Source of the DNA: Membranipora membranacea
Taxonomy: Eukaryota > Bryozoa > Gymnolaemata > Cheilostomatida > Membraniporidae
Assembly (NCBI GenBank): GCA_914767715.1
Contig: OU612073.1
Span: forward strand, 16,740,001 to 16,804,000
Direction: 5' to 3'
DNA length: 64,000 nucleotides
Below are positions 63,671 to 64,000 of this stretch, piece by piece. Numbering within the stretch: the stretch's first letter is position 1; each line of letters opens with the position of its first letter. The notes under the pieces were generated by a model. It made no database searches, was not told the origin of the DNA, and saw only the letters and a program-made list of their open reading frames with translations. The position numbers were made by a program, and so were the translations under genes.

Positions 63671-64000
63671 TCCTTGGCTATTAAGAAAATATGACATTTC
63701 ATTTTAGTTCTCAACATAATGTGACAAATTGCAAGCAACAAAAAGCTAGCAATCTTTTTAAAATCCTAAATCTTTTAATGATCGAGTTATTGATCTTCTC
63801 TATCGTACCCTTGAATAAACTTGCAGTAATTCTGTCCAATTCTTGGAATTATTTTAGAATTCTAAATTTTTTATATTAAGTGATTAGACTTGTGCATGGT
63901 ACTGGGGGTGAGCAATGAGGATGGATCAAGGTTGTAATATCCTCTGGATTATCTCAACATCCTGAAATGGGATGAGATTAAAGTACAAGGAAATATCTGC
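63671..64000. other. duplicated non-coding region at right edge
   Basis: Follows 25.80-26.11 kb. No gene. Confidence 0.65.

Overview
This window looks like nuclear DNA of an invertebrate animal with motile cilia. Genes have many short exons (about 40-260 nt) with GT-AG introns. There is a eukaryotic initiator tRNA, a ciliary gene (CFAP74), a UFM1-system protease (UFSP2), GH18 chitinases, non-LTR retrotransposon fragments, a tRNA-derived SINE and satellite DNA. No sequence here fixes the phylum. Compact genes in AT-rich DNA would suit a sponge or a similar marine invertebrate, but that is a guess.

Layout. 1-10.97 kb: the 5' twenty exons of CFAP74 on the minus strand, running off the left edge, with an initiator tRNA-Met in one intron. 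11.32-17.31 kb: a complete 14-exon UFSP2 on the plus strand, head-to-head with CFAP74. 18.4-22.8 kb: chitinase copy A (minus), complete, facing UFSP2 tail-to-tail. 24.6-27.8 kb: scrambled exons 5-7 of a second UFSP2. 27.8-38.0 kb: a zone of insertions holding a foldback element, a LINE 3' end, a small secreted cysteine-rich peptide gene, about 3.9 kb of 7-bp satellite with six copies of a unique spacer, and a SINE. 38.1-39.5 kb: exons 11-14 of the second UFSP2. 40.5-43.0 kb: chitinase B, which lacks exons 1-3. 44.3-47.0 kb: exons 5-7 of a third UFSP2. 47.2-51.2 kb: chitinase D on the plus strand, complete. 52.7-53.3 kb: a second LINE fragment. 53.8-54.7 kb: chitinase E, the only copy still carrying a linker and chitin-binding domain. 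55.0-55.4 kb: the last two exons of the third UFSP2. 56.4-60.8 kb: chitinase C, with a nonsense codon. 62.6-63.7 kb: exons 5-7 of a fourth UFSP2.

The main reading is that a unit made of UFSP2 (+) and chitinase (-) was tandemly duplicated at least three times. Only the first UFSP2 stayed whole; the later UFSP2 copies are eroded and lack the catalytic-cysteine exon. Among the chitinases, A and D look expressible, while B, C and E are broken in different ways. E preserves the ancestral design of GH18 domain, Thr/Pro/Arg-rich linker and CBM14 domain. A, B and C share a stop at the start of the linker, and D has its own nearby stop.

CFAP74 would act in the ciliary axoneme, UFSP2 at the endoplasmic reticulum in removing UFM1, and the chitinases in the secretory pathway. 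No shared pathway is evident; their adjacency reflects duplication history. The best candidate for something undescribed is the 41-residue secreted peptide gene at 30.6-31.2 kb, which has a TATA box, a non-coding first exon, one intron and a poly(A) signal.
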